A stretch of DNA of 64,000 bases from Omphalotus guepiniiformis (GCA_028554645.1 JAQOOI010000076.1:248001-312000); one strand, 5' to 3'. Shown: positions 47,252-58,743, counted from the stretch's first letter. The notes: generated by a model not told the origin, from the sequence alone. Made by a program: numbers and translations.

Positions 47252-47963
47252 ATGCTTCCCTTCGCTCACTGGCGGACGTGCCAACGCTATCCACGTCTGT
47301 CCATACGATTAGCTTCTACAGCGTCAAATCAGTTTCCTTTCCCTAAGCAATCGAATCCTACGCCCCATCAAATATTTCACTTGCCCCCAAATGCATCCCA
47401 AGACGATGTGAAAGACAGATGTGCGTCTTGGTTGAACCTTTCTTTCACTGTATTCATCGTGTTAGATTATGAGCTGGTTCGAGTATATCACCCTGATAAG
47501 GCTGACTCGTCAACATCTACTGAGGAAGCTCATGTTCGCTTCCAAGCCGTAACTAATGCCTACAATATCCTACGCGGGAAGTCGACCTCAAACGACCCAA
47601 ATGCACCAATACACCAGGATCATACTCAGTATGCGACTACGGCAGCTAGAAGAGCTATGCATCTAAGACGTCACAGGGAACTCTATGAAGAAGGTGCAGT
47701 GGACGACCGGTGGAAGGACAGAATAATAATGTTTGGTATCGTAGGGGTAATTATACCCACTCAACATACTTGCGTGTAAACTGATGATCTAACAGACAAT
47801 TGTGGCCTTTGTTGTACAAGCCGTTCTTACCAGAAAAGAAGCTCTTGAAGAAGCCATGGACCGTTCACGTCAATTGAGCCGTATGGATGCTGGCAGGCGA
47901 CGGAAAACTTTGGAAGACCCTCGTCTATCTGCACCAGACGGCCATGACGATACCAAAGCTTGA
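47252..47963 (+). CDS. Mitochondrial-type J-domain protein with one TM segment
   Basis: Three exons (47252-47420, 47466-47746, 47796-47963) give 205 aa. The basic N-terminus (WRTCQRYPRLSIRLASTAS) suggests mitochondrial import. The J domain runs HQIFHLPPNASQDDVKDRYY then ELVRVYHPDKADSS, with the HPD triad intact, and FQAVTNAYNILRG. After it a single hydrophobic segment spans the last intron (IIMFGIVG|TIVAFVVQAVL), followed by a short charged tail. J proteins stimulate Hsp70 ATPase. The specific partner is unknown; resembles small membrane-bound mitochondrial DnaJ proteins. Confidence 0.8.
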
Positions 47964-48133
47964 GCTTTTCACTCTTTGTGACTCAGGGTGTTTGTCTATT
48001 CTTATTTCAAGTTAATCCATGTATTATATACAGTAGTCTTTTTAGAACGAATGGTGGTTTAGAGTTGGTGACAACAGAAAGCAGTGAATAACCCTTTGAT
48101 AAGAAAATGATACACAATTATTCCAAATCTTCC

Positions 48134-49628
48134 TCAAACGTATAGGCCTGTCCAACCTCTCGACTTTATGACAATCTGGTCTTTCCCATCTTTTTCACCT
48201 GCCCAGTGAGTCCATTTGGTGCTTCCGCTTGTTTGCTCAGGTGCGTAGAGCTGTAGTCCAGTAGCGCTGAAAGAGTTGGAGTTGAGTAGAACGCGGCCTT
48301 CAAACTCGGCATCCTTGTAAGTAAGGTACATGTCTCCATTTCGAGAAGAGATATGCACGCTGTTAATTGGACGATGAGGGAAAGCCTTGTCATTGATGTA
48401 AATAATATCCGTGCGGCCAGCGCCTGTAGTAGTTTGCAGAAATGCGCCCTCCGGCGAAGTCGCGTCTACAGGTTGTGTAGGATGCACGCGAACGTTGGCA
48501 ACACCGTCGCCGCGCTGAGTGACGATTGAAGTCGAGTTCACAATTGAAGCATCACCTACAATCCATCCTCTGTATACCTCGAGCGACATTCTCTTGGAAC
48601 GAATGTTCTCGTGAGGAAGAATCATGTTCTTCTTGTCCATGGTGAACAGCGTTACAAAAAAGTCGTCCAAGTCGATATGAGCCTGAGAATCGAATTGAAC
48701 GTGTGTAAGGGTATGCGAGGCAACGTGAAGCTTCTTCAACCCTCGGGGAATGTACATAGTCACGTCGTAGCGTAGACACTGTGAACCGTCCAGGCGAGGC
48801 GTTGTTAGAAGAAGGCGACTGTTGCCGACTGAGGTGCCATCATCGTTGGCAGGTGGATATGACAGGCTAATACCATCCAGAAGAGAATGATCATTAGATC
48901 TGATGGTGAACTTGTATTGAATCTCCGTGGCCTCTGCGGATGCTTCAGTGATGATGAAGGTGCCAATTGCACCTCCACGAATATCAACAGAGTGATCCTT
49001 GCGAGCGCCCATAGGAACAGATATGGACGTTTCCCCTCCGTTGTAGAAATGAGATCCGTCAAGACAACCTAGGGATTCACTGAACGAGGGCAGCTCATCT
49101 AAGCCGTCGGACGCAGGCTGTCAAACAACTCAGAGAAAGCGGCTACCCAGTTAACTGAACACCTACCGCGACGGCCCAAATAATCAATTTGATTGCGGAC
49201 CAGATGAAGATGCCAGCAACGACGATTCCGAAAGCCTTCCAAAACAGACCGCAGCTAGAATCTCGGCATCAATGGAGTGATGCCTATCATAAGAGTGGTA
49301 CCGCTTACTTAATGCCGCAGCAGACGCAACACGATTTACGTTGTCTCCTTGGTCGGGGAAGGTCATTATCGAGGAAGCCGACACCCTCTTCCCCTCTGAA
49401 GCCCGGGTCCGTGTCGCGGTATTCTGGCGGGCTTTGTAGAGCAACACGGCCTTCTTCATCACTGGCAACTTTGTTATCTGCAAAAAGTTCGATAAATAGA
49501 GGGATTGGAAAACATATAGGATGGTACTCACAGCCGCCGTCAAAGTGCTCTTTGAGTTTCAGAGCGACCATAACCGCGCTAATCATACCAAAGAACGATA
49601 GGCCAGAAGGCCTGCTTTGAGGAGACAT
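48134..49628 (-). CDS. Unknown single-pass membrane protein (Agaricomycete family)
   Basis: Four exons. The N-terminal half is cytosolic, with an acidic/Pro stretch (LQSPPEYRDTDPGFRGEEG), a basic patch and a Cys cluster (RKSCCVCCGIN) right before one transmembrane helix (FGIVVAGIFIWSAIKLIIWA). The C-terminal part of about 330 residues is probably outside the cell. It is beta-rich and starts DELPSFSESLGCLDGSHFYN; motifs include CLRYDVTMYIPRGLKKLHV and SVHISSRNGDMYLTY. I recall expanded families of such proteins in mushrooms, often described as adhesin-like, with no proven role. The juxtamembrane cysteines may be palmitoylated (inference). Confidence 0.68.
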
Positions 49629-50048
49629 TTCTCAATAAGGAGGTAACAGAAGGAAGGTGTAGTAGTAAAACTTTAGAGAGCGTGTAGCGCTGTGTAGGCG
49701 AAGGGGAGATGAGTAACGATACATCTTACTATAATATAGTGCAACGAATATCCAGGCACGTTAGAAACATTTCACTTGGACGAAAGGAGCTCTACGAGGC
49801 TCTACGATGATCGGTTCGGTGAGTAAATTGCTCAGACACCTGAGCTTCGGTGATAGACATCAAACGGCTGTGAGAACATCTGTGACTTGACCTGAGCGAC
49901 AGACGGAACGCAGACTGCGCAATTATTCTGTAAGCATGTGCCCGAAAACGGGATATATTCACCTCGACCGTTTCTGTTTCCATAAAAACCGATTCAACAA
50001 CTACTACATAACAGTAACTCGCTGAAGTCTTGCTATTCAAACAAATAC
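49629..50048. other. Intergenic region
   Basis: 420 bp upstream of the membrane-protein gene and downstream of bleomycin hydrolase, both minus. No gene or repeat seen. Confidence 0.4.
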
Positions 50049-51868
50049 TCAAGCAAGGGTACCCATTGGAACGCCCTAGTTAGAGCAAGCCAAGGAAAGT
50101 GCGTTTGTTATCGTTTACTTACCATTGGATCCCAGGGCGGTAAGACCTTTGCATTGCCGCCTTCATAAACAGCTACGAGTTCCTTCGGAGCAAGGCTCTT
50201 CGGTACCACTACCTGGAACACATGTCTGTTAAAGAAAAAACGTTCAATCAGAAAATATTTGCTACTTCGTCAAATCTATGCGTACTCAGAGAACCAGTCA
50301 TCAGTCATGACGAAGTAGCCTTTGTTTCCCGCAGTTTCGCCCCAGGAGTTCTCGACCTTGTATCTGACGGGGTTACCGCTTGCATCTAAATGAACGCCCG
50401 AGATGACCATTGCATGTGTCATAGCAGACTCCTTGATTTGGAGACGCTGGGCTTTGGTCAATCCTAATGTGATATCGAACGTATCCTCGTATTTATATAA
50501 CGAGGTGTCCATGATCCCTAGATTTCGCTCGTATGACTTGCCCACATCGCATCCGAAAAATACCGGGACACCAGCTTTGACCATCTGAAATATGATGAGC
50601 TTTTACTAACTGACTAAGTAAGATTGCTTGACAAACCTTGACCACAGCTGCTTTCATGTTCTCAATTTCGGTGTTCACGTCTACAAGAAAGTCAAGCGGA
50701 GATATCTTTGAAAGCAAATATCGACTCACGTAAAGTACTGGCCGGCCACCCCAAATGTTACCAAGTTTGTCGATGGTAATTAGCTGCGAATATGCATTGC
50801 GAGGGTCATTCACAAGAGAAAACGAATCCTTGGCCTGACAAACTGGTGAGAAACGAATGGAACGAATGTTTACGCTTACTTACTGGGTAGGATTTAGCAG
50901 TAAAGGTCTTGTAGTATTCTAAAGGTGTTCCTTCCCATTTCCCGAATTTTCCATCACTGTCATAGTATTCCCAAACAAACTTCGCGTCAGGCATAGGTGG
51001 GACCCCAAGAGATGCTGTCATGATGGTGTAAATCTCCTTCATTAATCTCTCTTTCTCTGCGCGGAGAGCAGAAATGGCCACTTCGGCAGATACGTTGGAA
51101 GCTTTCAAGTCGGTAGATAATCTACGTAATATGAGAGCATCCTCCCTGAGCTTCGTTTTGAGCAGGGTATTGAGGGGCGAAGAGGCTGATGAGGAGAAAG
51201 ATTCAGGATAAATGGGCTGCGGAACGACACCATAATTCTCAAGGAGATTGACGGCCATGTCCCATTGCCCACCGTCCGAAATGAGGTCATCAGATAAATG
51301 GCTGATGATTCGATCGTCTATCGGTAAACTCGCGTTCTCAATCATAAGTTCGAGGTAATAATTAGATTTGTTGAGTTTGTCCCAAAAGAAGAGGTACGAC
51401 TGTTGCAACGAGGTATATCAAAGGCATGGAGGGACTGACTTGAGACCTACTTACCTGAGAAAGCTGAAACTCATTCAACTTGAGCTTCTTCATAATCTCA
51501 TAGCGTAAAGTATTAGTGGTAGCAAAGAGCCAGCATCGACCACTGCTCTTCTGGTTCGTGATTGGCCCAGTCTTAAAGTCAATTTCATGATTGAAAACGT
51601 GGGTCGTCGCTACCACAGCATCCCTCGAAACGAGAGCATCACGAATGTCGGAGTGTGCAAGAACAGTCCGAGCAAGCTGAGCCTTGGAATCGGCCTTGAC
51701 ATCAGATTCCCAGGAAGATACGTTCTTGAGGGATAGAGCACCATCCGCAGAAGTAGGAGACAAGGAAAGCGAAGACAAGGATGCAGTCACTGTAGATACA
51801 TCTCCCCGCTTCTCGTCGTATGAAGGAGATTGAACACTAGATGCTGGCTTGGAAGACGATGCACCCAT
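50049..51868 (-). CDS. LAP3: Bleomycin hydrolase / cysteine aminopeptidase (peptidase C1B)
   Basis: Seven exons, about 500 aa. Papain-fold hexameric aminopeptidase that can act on homocysteine thiolactone and bleomycin. Catalytic residues are all present: Cys in TNQKSSGRCWLFATTNTLRY, His in SAMTHAMVISGVHLD, Asn in YKVENSWGE. Other family blocks are LSQSYLFFWDKLNKSNYYLE, ISDGGQWDMAVNLLENYGVV, PVFFGCDVGKSYERNLGIMD and the end DPMGVPMGTLA. A 70-residue Ser-rich N-terminal extension starting MGASSSKP has an N-myristoylation-like MGxxxS, as in Agaricomycete homologs (inference). Two junctions need specific donors: GTCGAT gives LYVNVNTE, and GTACGC gives FSEHVFQVVV. Confidence 0.94.
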
Positions 51869-52129
51869 GACTGTGAGATGTGAAGGCTATCTGGGGTCGC
51901 CACGGACATGCAGTGCCTGCTTTATAGCCTATAGGAATTAGGATCGCGCCATAAGGTGCCCTTCGAGATAAGAGCCTCCTGAAAATACATGCTTATGTCA
52001 TCGGGAAAGCAATGCCACAGATGGTATTCGGCCTTGTTCGGCATCAGCGGAGATGTAATCGGACTTTCAACTAGTTCTGCTGACAATTTAAGACTTATGT
52101 AAACTGAAGCCCTGAACTTCGACATACAA
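51869..52129. promoter_or_regulatory. Shared promoter region of LAP3 and NHA1
   Basis: 261 bp between divergent start codons. No TATA box or repeated element stands out by eye. Confidence 0.4.
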
Positions 52130-54272
52130 ATGTTAGTAGACCTTTTAGAAGTCTGTGCGATTTCCGTGTTCATTATCTGCTTTATTCACTCGCTCATATG
52201 CTAGGTCTCTCCTCCTGGGCTGGCCTACATATGTCTAGGCGGATTCGTAGTGGCTGTAGGTTCTAATCAGGCACCATGCTTTCCTACTCTGAGTTCCTCT
52301 AGTTTTCTATGTTTTCTCTTCTAGTGAAGGAAAAAGTTCGCTCACAATACCTTATTCCGCAGCCGTATGCTGATTAAGATCTCAGCTATATATCAATGAA
52401 GTCGTGCTAGGAACAGGTTTTGGAGTTATCATAGGTCCTCATGTTGGCAACATTTTCGATCCACGGTCTTGGGGTTCCTCTTCAAACGCAATAACACTCG
52501 AAGTCATGCGCGTCGTACTCGCTACGGGTCTTTTCGCTATTGGTGTAGAATTGCCCAAAAATTATATGTGGAAGCACGCCAAGGGTCTTCTGATTTTGGT
52601 TGTTCCAACAATGGCTTCTGGTTGGGTCGTGGTAGCTGGTAAAGTTGGTCCCGCTTCTGGATCCTGGCGTCCTACCCATCATCTTTTAGGTGTAATCTAT
52701 GGCTTGTTTCCAAGCCTCACGTACACATCGTGCCTCGCAATAGCGGCCTGTCTAACTCCGACCGACCCGATTATCTGTGCCGCCATCGTCGGTACGACCT
52801 CATTCTGAATCTCCGTTTCGTTATGACTTCTTCATGTTGACTAACCAGGTGGCAAGTTTGCTCTGAAGCATGTTCCTGTCAACCTTAGACAAATTCTGTC
52901 CGCAGAATCCGCCGCGAATGATGGTTTAGCTTATCCTTTCTTGAGCATCTCGATTTATCTTACAGTCGAGTCCTCAACGCGAGTCGCCATTGGCAAATGG
53001 TTCTTAATTGGCTGGCTTTGTATGCTTACACTTTTCACTTTGCTTCTCATCCGTACTAATGCACTGTCGCAGATGAGGTCATTTTAGGCACCGTTCTGGG
53101 TGTAGTGCTAGGCGTTCTCTTTTCCCATCTCATGCGCTACTCCAAGCAAAAGGGATTCATTGACCGAGAATCTTATGTCGCTCAATACGTCGCTCTTGCG
53201 ATATTCACTATCGGTATTGCCAAAACTATAGGCAGCGATGATCTCTTGGCTGCATTTGCTGCAGGTGTGTACCACAGTTTCTTGTCAGCGCACTAATACC
53301 TACACATCTGCAGGGAACGCAATTTCGTGGGATGGCCATTTCAATGACGAGACAGAGGATGAAGTTTTTGCTTCGGTCATCGACCTTGTTCTCAACTGTG
53401 CTTGTTTCATATACATTGGCGCATGGCTCCCCTTCACTGATTTCAATATCCCATCTCTGGGAATTGTGCCCTGGCGTTTGGTGGTGTTATTTCTTGTCGT
53501 CGCCTTGATTCGTAGAATTCCTGTCATTTTAGCGCTGTATAAATGGATCCCAGAAATTAGTAGTTGGCAGGAGGCACTCTTCTCCGGTCATTTTGGTACG
53601 TCAAGGGTTCTGTTGAGAGGCAAGGCGCCGCTGAATTGCAGGTTACAGGACCTGTACGTAGTCCTGTGTTGTTAAATGAACTACTGGTCACATTCACTCT
53701 CAGATGGGCGTTGGCGCCGTTTTCATTTCGACATTGGCGTTGACAAGACTCCCTATCCCACAAAACCCACCCGGCGATCAACAAGAATTATTAGCCGCAA
53801 CTCTGCAGCCAATCGTCGCTTTCGTAGTCTTGGGATCTATAATCATTCGTCAGTACTCACTGTCTTGATTGAGTGATGTCTAATATTCAATACAGACGGT
53901 CTCTCGATCCCGTTTTTCTCGTTCGGGAGAACTATTCATTCACGAACATTGTCAATCTCGGCTACTTGGACCTCTCGCAGTGGCACCAATACTCCTGATT
54001 GGCTCTTATGGACGCGTCGCAGCCCCATTTTAATCGAATCACCACCGAGAGACGTTGAAGAAGTCGCTCGTGAGGACGGCTTGCAGTCCGCGGTCCCCTC
54101 TCTTGGATTGAAGCTAGCTAGCCCAACTACTGAGGTGAGCAGTAACATAGCTGAAGACTTTGGGTCATTGTTGACCCTGTTTCAGGGTATAGCAAGGGCT
54201 TCCACTGCTACTGACAATCCTTCCCAGCAGATTAAGGCTGTTCGGTTCCCCGAAGTTGAGAAAGTTGAATGA
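52130..54272 (+). CDS. NHA1: Plasma-membrane Na+/H+ antiporter (CPA1, Nha1/Sod2 type)
   Basis: Eleven exons (52130-52150, 52205-52255, 52303-52335, 52386-52638, 52690-52791, 52849-53019, 53073-53264, 53314-53595, 53649-53653, 53704-53848, 53896-54272) give 543 aa. Exchanges Na+/K+ for H+. The conserved N-terminus VSPPGLAYICLGGFVVA, KEKLYINEVVLGTGFGVIIG is followed by VELPKNYMWKHAKGLL, ACLTPTDPIICAAIVGGKFA, the catalytic Asn-Asp motif AESAANDGLAYPFL, then EDEVFASVIDLVLNCACFIY and GPMGVGAVFISTLALTRLP. Exon 9 has only five bases (GACCT), needed to write Gly-Pro. The cytosolic tail is short (about 110 residues), unlike the long yeast Nha1 tail. Confidence 0.93.
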
Positions 54273-54553
54273 CGCTGGTGTTTTGTCCTAATAGGACTTA
54301 CTCTAGACGTTGATAGAAGTCATTACATCGCTGTCGTTTTATATAGTCTTTGCATGTCTACACATTCACCAATACTAGTCAAACATATGCAATGTCCAAG
54401 CCTGCAGTCTCAGACGCAATAACGTTAAAGCGAGGGATACGTATCTGCAAGTAGACAGTAATGCGTAATGCGTATCCGGATATCACAAGTCCCAAGGGGT
54501 CATATGTAAAGAGTCTGTACAGGGCAAGAAACGAAGGCTGTCGATAATTATTT

Positions 54554-55626
54554 TTATTCAAGTGGGTTTGTCCTCCCTGCCTGTTGAGATGGATTCAGTA
54601 ATAATATGCCAACTCCAGGACTGATTAGACACACCTGATGCTCTCCCCCGCGGTCAGCTCCTTCCCCACACCCACATAGCCATTCATGCCACCACCGGGT
54701 CTCCCTTTCTTCTTCTTCGACTTGGGAGAGTCCCTGATCAACTGTAGGTGTTGATACTGCGTGCGGAGGTGTATCAATCGGTGGAGGCGGAGTTCGTGGA
54801 GGGGGTAGATTTAGCGGTTTCGGAGGTGGAGGTCGAGAAAATGAAGAGGATTGTGCCTGAAGTGTTGGTCGCTCAGGTACCGGTGATACAAGAGGTCTCG
54901 TCCCGTCGTCATCAGGAAGAGGCTCTGTTGCTGCACTCATCATAGCCTCTGTCTGCTGTGGGTCTGCGAAGGGCGACAAAGTTGCGGGTGGATTCGCGAA
55001 TGGATTCTCTGGATCATCATCCGTGTCCGGGGGTGTAGGAGAGTGGCCTGGTGATGAGCCAGGAGTTGCGGCGATGCTTTCCATCGGCAAGTCTACAGAG
55101 TCCTCAGACTGTAGAGCCGTGTGTTGGCCTAATGCATGTTCTCGCGCCTGGCCAGTTTTGCGCCATAATGAGCTAGCACGCCAGCCGACATTGGAAACGA
55201 CAGAGGAAGTTGGTACTGTATTGGTGTAAGACTCTCGAGTTGCCTTTCTTCGCTGACGCTCAGCAATATCCCAGCGCCGTAAGTTCTGTATAGCCTAGTC
55301 TTAGAAGAGCTTGCTGAGTGCCGAGAAGAACTGACCTCTTCAACACGTCGTGTTTCCGCCTCATCGTCGTTCATTGGTGGATATACACCTGAGTCTGGAG
55401 GATCTATATCAGCACTAGCTGACTCCTCGCGATACAGTGGGACGTTGACATTTGCTCTCCTTTTGCCAGAAGAAGAAGCTGATGGGGAAGCGGGGGAGTG
55501 AAAGTCGTCAGTGTCGTCCCAAACCCTTTGACGACCAAGGTCCTCGTTGTCAGATGGAGAAGAAGGAGCCAAGACTGAGGAATGTAAGTTGGGTGTAATT
55601 GTTTCAATTGAAGATATTGAAGTCAT
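54554..55626 (-). CDS. Unknown Pro/Ser-rich protein with conserved C-terminal Cys motif
   Basis: Three exons. The N-terminus is acidic and Ser-rich (DDTDDFHSPASPSASS) and the centre basic and helical (LRRWDIAERQRRKATRESYT). A long Pro-rich region follows (SRPPPPKPLNLPPPRTPPPP), including ENPFANPP-type motifs that resemble endocytic NPF ligands (EFSxx/NPF-like; inference). The end RETRWWHEWLCGCGEGADRG then GEHQ|AGRTNPLE, split by the last intron, is conserved in mushroom homologs I recall. The function is unknown. The WLCGCG cysteines could be lipidated. Confidence 0.6.
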
Positions 55627-55787
55627 CCTAAGTGGGGACCTTCAATGCGGGACGAGACGTAGTAAAGTCCCATTTTGGCACCAGTCTCAAGGCTCACAGC
55701 TGCATTATGTAATACGCATTGCATAAGTACCATAAAGTAGAATTGTCCGGATGTGTATATAGTTACAAAAAATAGTCCAGATCTCAG

Positions 55788-57199
55788 TTAGAATCGTCCA
55801 TCGTCTCGACGAGGGTGCACTTGTTGTTCCATCATACTCTCATCATAGTCAGAATTGTCATCCGCCAAGTAGTTCCTAAGTCCAGACGACTTGGTCGGTG
55901 CAGCGGCGTGCTGAATCATAGGTGTATGCGATTCGTCCGAGTTGTTCCCACTGTACACTGTACTGCGAACACTGTTGCCAGGCAGGGATAGAATTGACAT
56001 ACGAGCCGCCTCTCGCATTTGAGATAGATTTTGGTGGAATGCATTCTGGAGAGTACAAGTCAGTTTGAAAAAACAATGAACACACGTTACTGACTTGTTC
56101 TCTCCAATACTGTAGACGTTTGTCCCGGTCTGCATCACGTTGTTTACGGTGAAGGAAAAATAAACCGACAAGAGTACCGAACATTCCACCAAAAATATGC
56201 TTGAACTTGGCCGGATAGCTACTGAGAACGGTATATCCAACATTCCACCAAAAATACCGATACCAACGACGACATATACCCATACACCGACCTGATGAGA
56301 GACTGAAGCATCACCGCCACAAACGCCAGAAGCTAAGCAATTCCAAGATTGACACCTATAGGAGATACTCAATCTCCGCTCAAAGACAATGAAGAAAGAG
56401 CAATTACTCTTTATCCGCGTCACAAGATTCTCCCAGGTTCTTCTCCTGGAAACATTTGAGTTGCTGAGAGTCACAATAGAAACCAATTTGGCAGTTGTCG
56501 CGTGACACAATGTCAATATAGACCCATGCAGTTAAAGGCACACACACTCACCGTGACACAATGTCAATGAATTCCTCGCCATTTGTGGCGTAGCCAATGT
56601 AGGCCGTGTTTTCAACCACACAGGTCTCACCTTGAGTAACATTTGCCCACCTAGCGAGAGCAAATGATCAGATGACTGAACAACTACAAGGCACGAGAAG
56701 AAAAGCCATACATGCAAATGTTATTCAAGCACACAGAGCCATTGACGTTCAAACCCCGATTTGTGGTATCCGCCAGTTCCCTGAAGTTCGGAGGCCCCTC
56801 GCACTCATCTGTCCAGAAACAAGCATTAGGAAATTGTTGTCATATTGAGGTCATAGTCTTCGTACCGTCACGATTAAGCTGGCAAAAACTGTTCACTGGA
56901 AGAACATCCTGACACGCATCCATCTCATCGGGACAAAACTGGCCTCTCGAGCACTTTGGCGGGAAAGTATCGTCCAAGGTGTATCCAAAAGGAAAGTCAT
57001 CTTTCCTACATCCTCGATGGGCGCAAGTACCATTGGATGCGCAATAGGTGACTGAGTTGCAATCACTGTAAAATTGATAGGTTCCGACTTGCAGACGGTT
57101 ATCCCCTTGACTGCAAGGCTCGCCGAAGTCTGCGCTGCCAGCATGAGCGTAGGGAGAGAGATAGAGAGCGAAAATGAGCGTGGGCGCTAAAAGTAACAT
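55788..57199 (-). CDS. Cysteine-rich single-pass membrane protein with two odd insertions
   Basis: A signal peptide (LLLAPTLIFALYLSPYAHA) is followed by a Cys-rich ectodomain (GEPCSQGDN, NSVTYCASNGTCAHRGC, CSRGQFCPDEMDACQDVLPV, GFYCDSQQLKCFQEK), a transmembrane helix near VGVWVYVVVGIGIFGG and a cytosolic coil (FFLHRKQRDADRDKRLQYWR). Four introns are normal GT-AG. Two further interruptions are not. One is a 51-bp insertion after VSR that carries an in-frame TGA. The other is a 59-bp insertion inside the TM helix that shifts frame. Each is bounded by a 17-18 bp direct repeat. Exact loss of one repeat unit restores IDIVSRDNC and GIFGGMFGTLVGLFFL. The gene may be broken, or use non-canonical splicing. 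Similar proteins are common in mushrooms; role unknown. Confidence 0.62.
56180..56256 (-). repeat. 59-bp insertion unit flanked by an 18-bp direct repeat
   Basis: On the minus strand the 18-mer TATTTTTGGTGGAATGTT occurs at 56256-56239 and again at 56197-56180, with a start-to-start distance of 59 bp. It lies in the transmembrane-helix coding region. The 41 bp between copies contain no match to the copies. Removing one unit gives a continuous helix; leaving it shifts the frame. Confidence 0.9.
56501..56568 (-). repeat. 51-bp insertion unit flanked by a 17-bp direct repeat
   Basis: On the minus strand the 17-mer ATTGACATTGTGTCACG occurs at 56568-56552 and at 56517-56501, 51 bp apart. The first copy is directly followed by a perfect 5' splice sequence GTGAGT and later TTAAC, but the expected end reads CACG and not CAG. 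Reading through gives TGA at once. Confidence 0.9.
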
Positions 57200-57444
57200 C
57201 GTGCGTAGTTGGGTGACCTGGTGAGCTGAAACGAAAATTGAATTTCAAAGAAATACCCTCGTTGCGTTCAAAAGCGTCTGCGGGCACGTGATGTGCGCCT
57301 ACATATGTACTTATTCTCTCGTAGTTTATTTGATAATTAAATAATTAATGTATACAACTTGGTAAAGCTGTTAGCAAGCATACAGCGGCGTTGATACAAG
57401 ATGTGTACATGTTACACCAATTTGAGCATCCAAGGATGCATTCT

Positions 57445-58529
57445 TTACATGACGATACAGGCTTCGTCTTTACCATCCAAGTGACGAGCTATCTCATCTG
57501 GACCTACTCCCCTATCTCGTCGTGCATTGAGTTGTACGATAAGCACACCAGAATTTTGAGGATCCGGCTCCGCGACGAGTTGGTGTCTAAAAAAGAGATA
57601 CATACATAGTTAAATTCCATTCAGTATGGGTGATCATGAAAGAATACAGACTTCTCCATGAGCTCCTCAATAGCAGGTTTGATTTTAGCTACGCCACCAG
57701 AGGAATGTAGACCTTTGCCTGGAATAGAAAACTTTCATATCTCTCTTGCGACTTTGGTCATATTGCACGGTGACATACCTACGATGAGATGGACTTGCGA
57801 ATCTCCTCTTTGCTTAGCCTCCTGAATTGCGCGATCGGTGTAAGAGATAGCTTCCCTCACATAGAGTCCATGAAGGTCAATCTCGCCGGGCTGACTGTCC
57901 TATTTCGGAGTCTCTCAATAAAAATCCAGAACGCAGGAGAATGATGTATACCTTGTTATTTTCTACGTCGTACTGAGTAAAGGATATCAAACAAAGACTG
58001 GAGCTGTAAAATGCATACCGACGAAAATCCAGTCACTAGCCTCCTTATGCAAACTTTGCATCTTTCTTTGATGTTCTTTCCCTTCATTCGATAGGGCCTT
58101 TGCTCGCGCGCCATCCCCACGAGCATATGCTTCGTGGCTTTCTTGGAAACAGTGTGCCATGGCATCACCTTCCTCGTTCGCGCGCGCACGTAGGGAGGTA
58201 TAATGGGGGTTGTTCTGGTTAAGTTGGTTTAGATCCTATAATGCAAGAAATGAGACGATTGTGAGAAGTACAGCTGAGTAGCGTACTTCATGAGGTCGCG
58301 GTGAAGGCAGATGATGAGATTGGTGCGGTTGTGGAGACGAAGGATGCGTCTGAGGCTCATAAGGAGGTCGATAAGGCTGTTGTTGAGGAGCTTGATTGTG
58401 TGGCACAGGCTGCTGAGCCTGGCTTTGTTGCGTGGACTCCCATTTTTGAGGCTCTTGCTCCTGTTGCGATGAAGTTGAACCGCAAAAGAAGTTGAACAGC
58501 GTCTGTATAACTTTCAGTATCGTCGACAT
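57445..58529 (-). CDS. DUF1771-Smr domain protein
   Basis: Six exons. The N-terminal linker is rich in Gln, Pro and His (QQPVPHNQAPQQQPYRPPYE). The DUF1771 segment follows (NPHYTSLRARANEEGDAMAH, CFQESHEAYARGDGARAKAL, SNEGKEHQRKMQSLHKEA), then the Smr domain: GEIDLHGLYVREAISYTDRA, LIVGKGLHSSGGVAKIKPAI. The DLHG and GKGLHS motifs are the Smr nucleic-acid-binding or endonuclease signatures. The end is CIVM, a CaaX-like tail (Cys-Ile-Val-Met), so prenylation is possible. DUF1771-Smr proteins link to ribosome quality control and mRNA decay in fungi and plants. The exact splice near WIF|YDVENNK is uncertain. Confidence 0.85.
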
Positions 58530-58743
58530 CTCAAATGAGGTTCTGTACAAGGCTTGGACTGATTGCAACGTGGACAAGGCCTGGACAAGGCAGACAAAGC
58601 GTGTTTTCGAACCAACTATACACCCAAACAAATTTAAGGTTTGTGCGCCACTCTAAACACAACTGAATCTCAAATGAGTTTCCAAATTTATAGATTTTTT
58701 GAAATAAAAAGTACGAGCTAAAACATAGAAATTCATGATCCGT

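Noticed and set aside
50641..50760. LAP3 segment translated without splicing (LYVSRYLLSKISPLDF)
   Set aside because: It is in frame, but a GTCGAT donor with TAG acceptor gives LYVNVNTE, which fits the family much better.
56534..56551. TGA in the cysteine-rich gene read as selenocysteine
   Set aside because: Most fungi, including known Agaricomycetes, lack the selenocysteine machinery, and the codon lies inside a repeat-bounded insertion absent from the expected protein.
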